A stretch of 64,000 nt of DNA from Chlamydia ibidis 10-1398/6 (GTDB lineage: Bacteria; Chlamydiota; Chlamydiia; Chlamydiales; Chlamydiaceae). Positions 63,984 to 64,000 of the stretch are shown piece after piece. Every line of letters starts with the position of its first letter. The first letter of the stretch is position 1. Location of the stretch: assembly GCF_000454725.1 (NCBI RefSeq), contig NZ_APJW01000001.1:310001-374000 (forward strand). Reading direction: 5' to 3'. The notes under the pieces are model-generated. The model did no database searches, was not told the DNA's origin, and saw only the letters and a list, made by a program, of their open reading frames with translations. The position numbers and the translations under genes are program-made.

Positions 63984-64000
63984 AAAGATTTTTTAAAAGA

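Noticed and set aside
1-64000. CRISPR arrays, insertion sequences, phage genes or tRNA genes
   Set aside because: No regularly spaced direct repeats, transposase or integrase frames, phage structural genes or cloverleaf-capable segments with TTC-type T loops were seen.

Overview
The window comes from a Chlamydia genome, most likely one of the former Chlamydophila species (psittaci, abortus, caviae, felis, pecorum or pneumoniae relatives); I cannot fix the species by eye. The evidence is a cluster of polymorphic membrane protein (Pmp) autotransporters rich in GGA[ILV] and FxxN motifs, an hrcA-grpE-dnaK operon behind a CIRCE element, an LL-diaminopimelate aminotransferase, an OTU protease resembling ChlaOTU, an ArtJ-like binding protein and glgB. 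No phage, insertion sequence, CRISPR array, tRNA or rRNA was found. Gene order is compared below with C. trachomatis from memory.

Layout. Positions 1-3.9 kb (minus strand) hold the CT425-CT421 block: a cut-off hypothetical gene, an RsbV-like anti-sigma antagonist, a TlyC/CorC-type CBS protein, YbeY, two tiny basic proteins and a DUF502 membrane protein. At 3.9-11.7 kb (minus) are a ribonuclease R-family gene, dnaK, grpE, hrcA and proS. From 11.9 to 26.7 kb are mixed-strand genes: an acidic candidate effector, a lipoprotein, DUF167, an orphan ABC-type binding protein with dapL, a tandem-repeat proline-rich protein, a DUF1207 protein, a LOG-domain protein, MYG1, HIT, a HEAT-repeat protein and a sodium/solute symporter. 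From 26.8 to 39.5 kb are a small protein, aroG, the OTU protease, artJ, a bilobed membrane protein, a metallo-beta-lactamase-fold hydrolase, hflX, mtaB, a CT865-like gene and glgB. From 39.7 to 44.5 kb are two large host-interaction candidates: a Ser-rich membrane protein and a YxxP-bearing TepP-like protein. From 44.6 to 63.8 kb (minus) are five Pmp genes (two E/F-type, one probably E/F-type, pmpH, pmpG) and two smaller putative outer-membrane proteins.

How the parts work together. The left half is housekeeping: heat-shock control and chaperones, RNA decay, tRNA modification and charging, aromatic and lysine/peptidoglycan precursor synthesis, glycogen branching. Interspersed and concentrated to the right are genes for the host interface: Pmp adhesins, candidate type III effectors, a deubiquitinase and inclusion-membrane-like proteins.

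Points most worth following: (i) a 292-residue protein with three near-identical 64-residue units, each a polyproline stretch plus a WH2-like amphipathic helix, with a fourth helix at its C-terminus; (ii) an OTU protease whose catalytic Cys and probable His lie about 730 residues apart; (iii) two genes (rnr family and CT865-like) broken at A9 tracts where A10 would restore each; (iv) aroG, which has no ATG/GTG/TTG start and appears to use AUU; (v) a compact run of hairpins at about 21.74-21.96 kb that looks like an unannotated structured RNA; (vi) a TepP-like protein with duplicated YxxP blocks.
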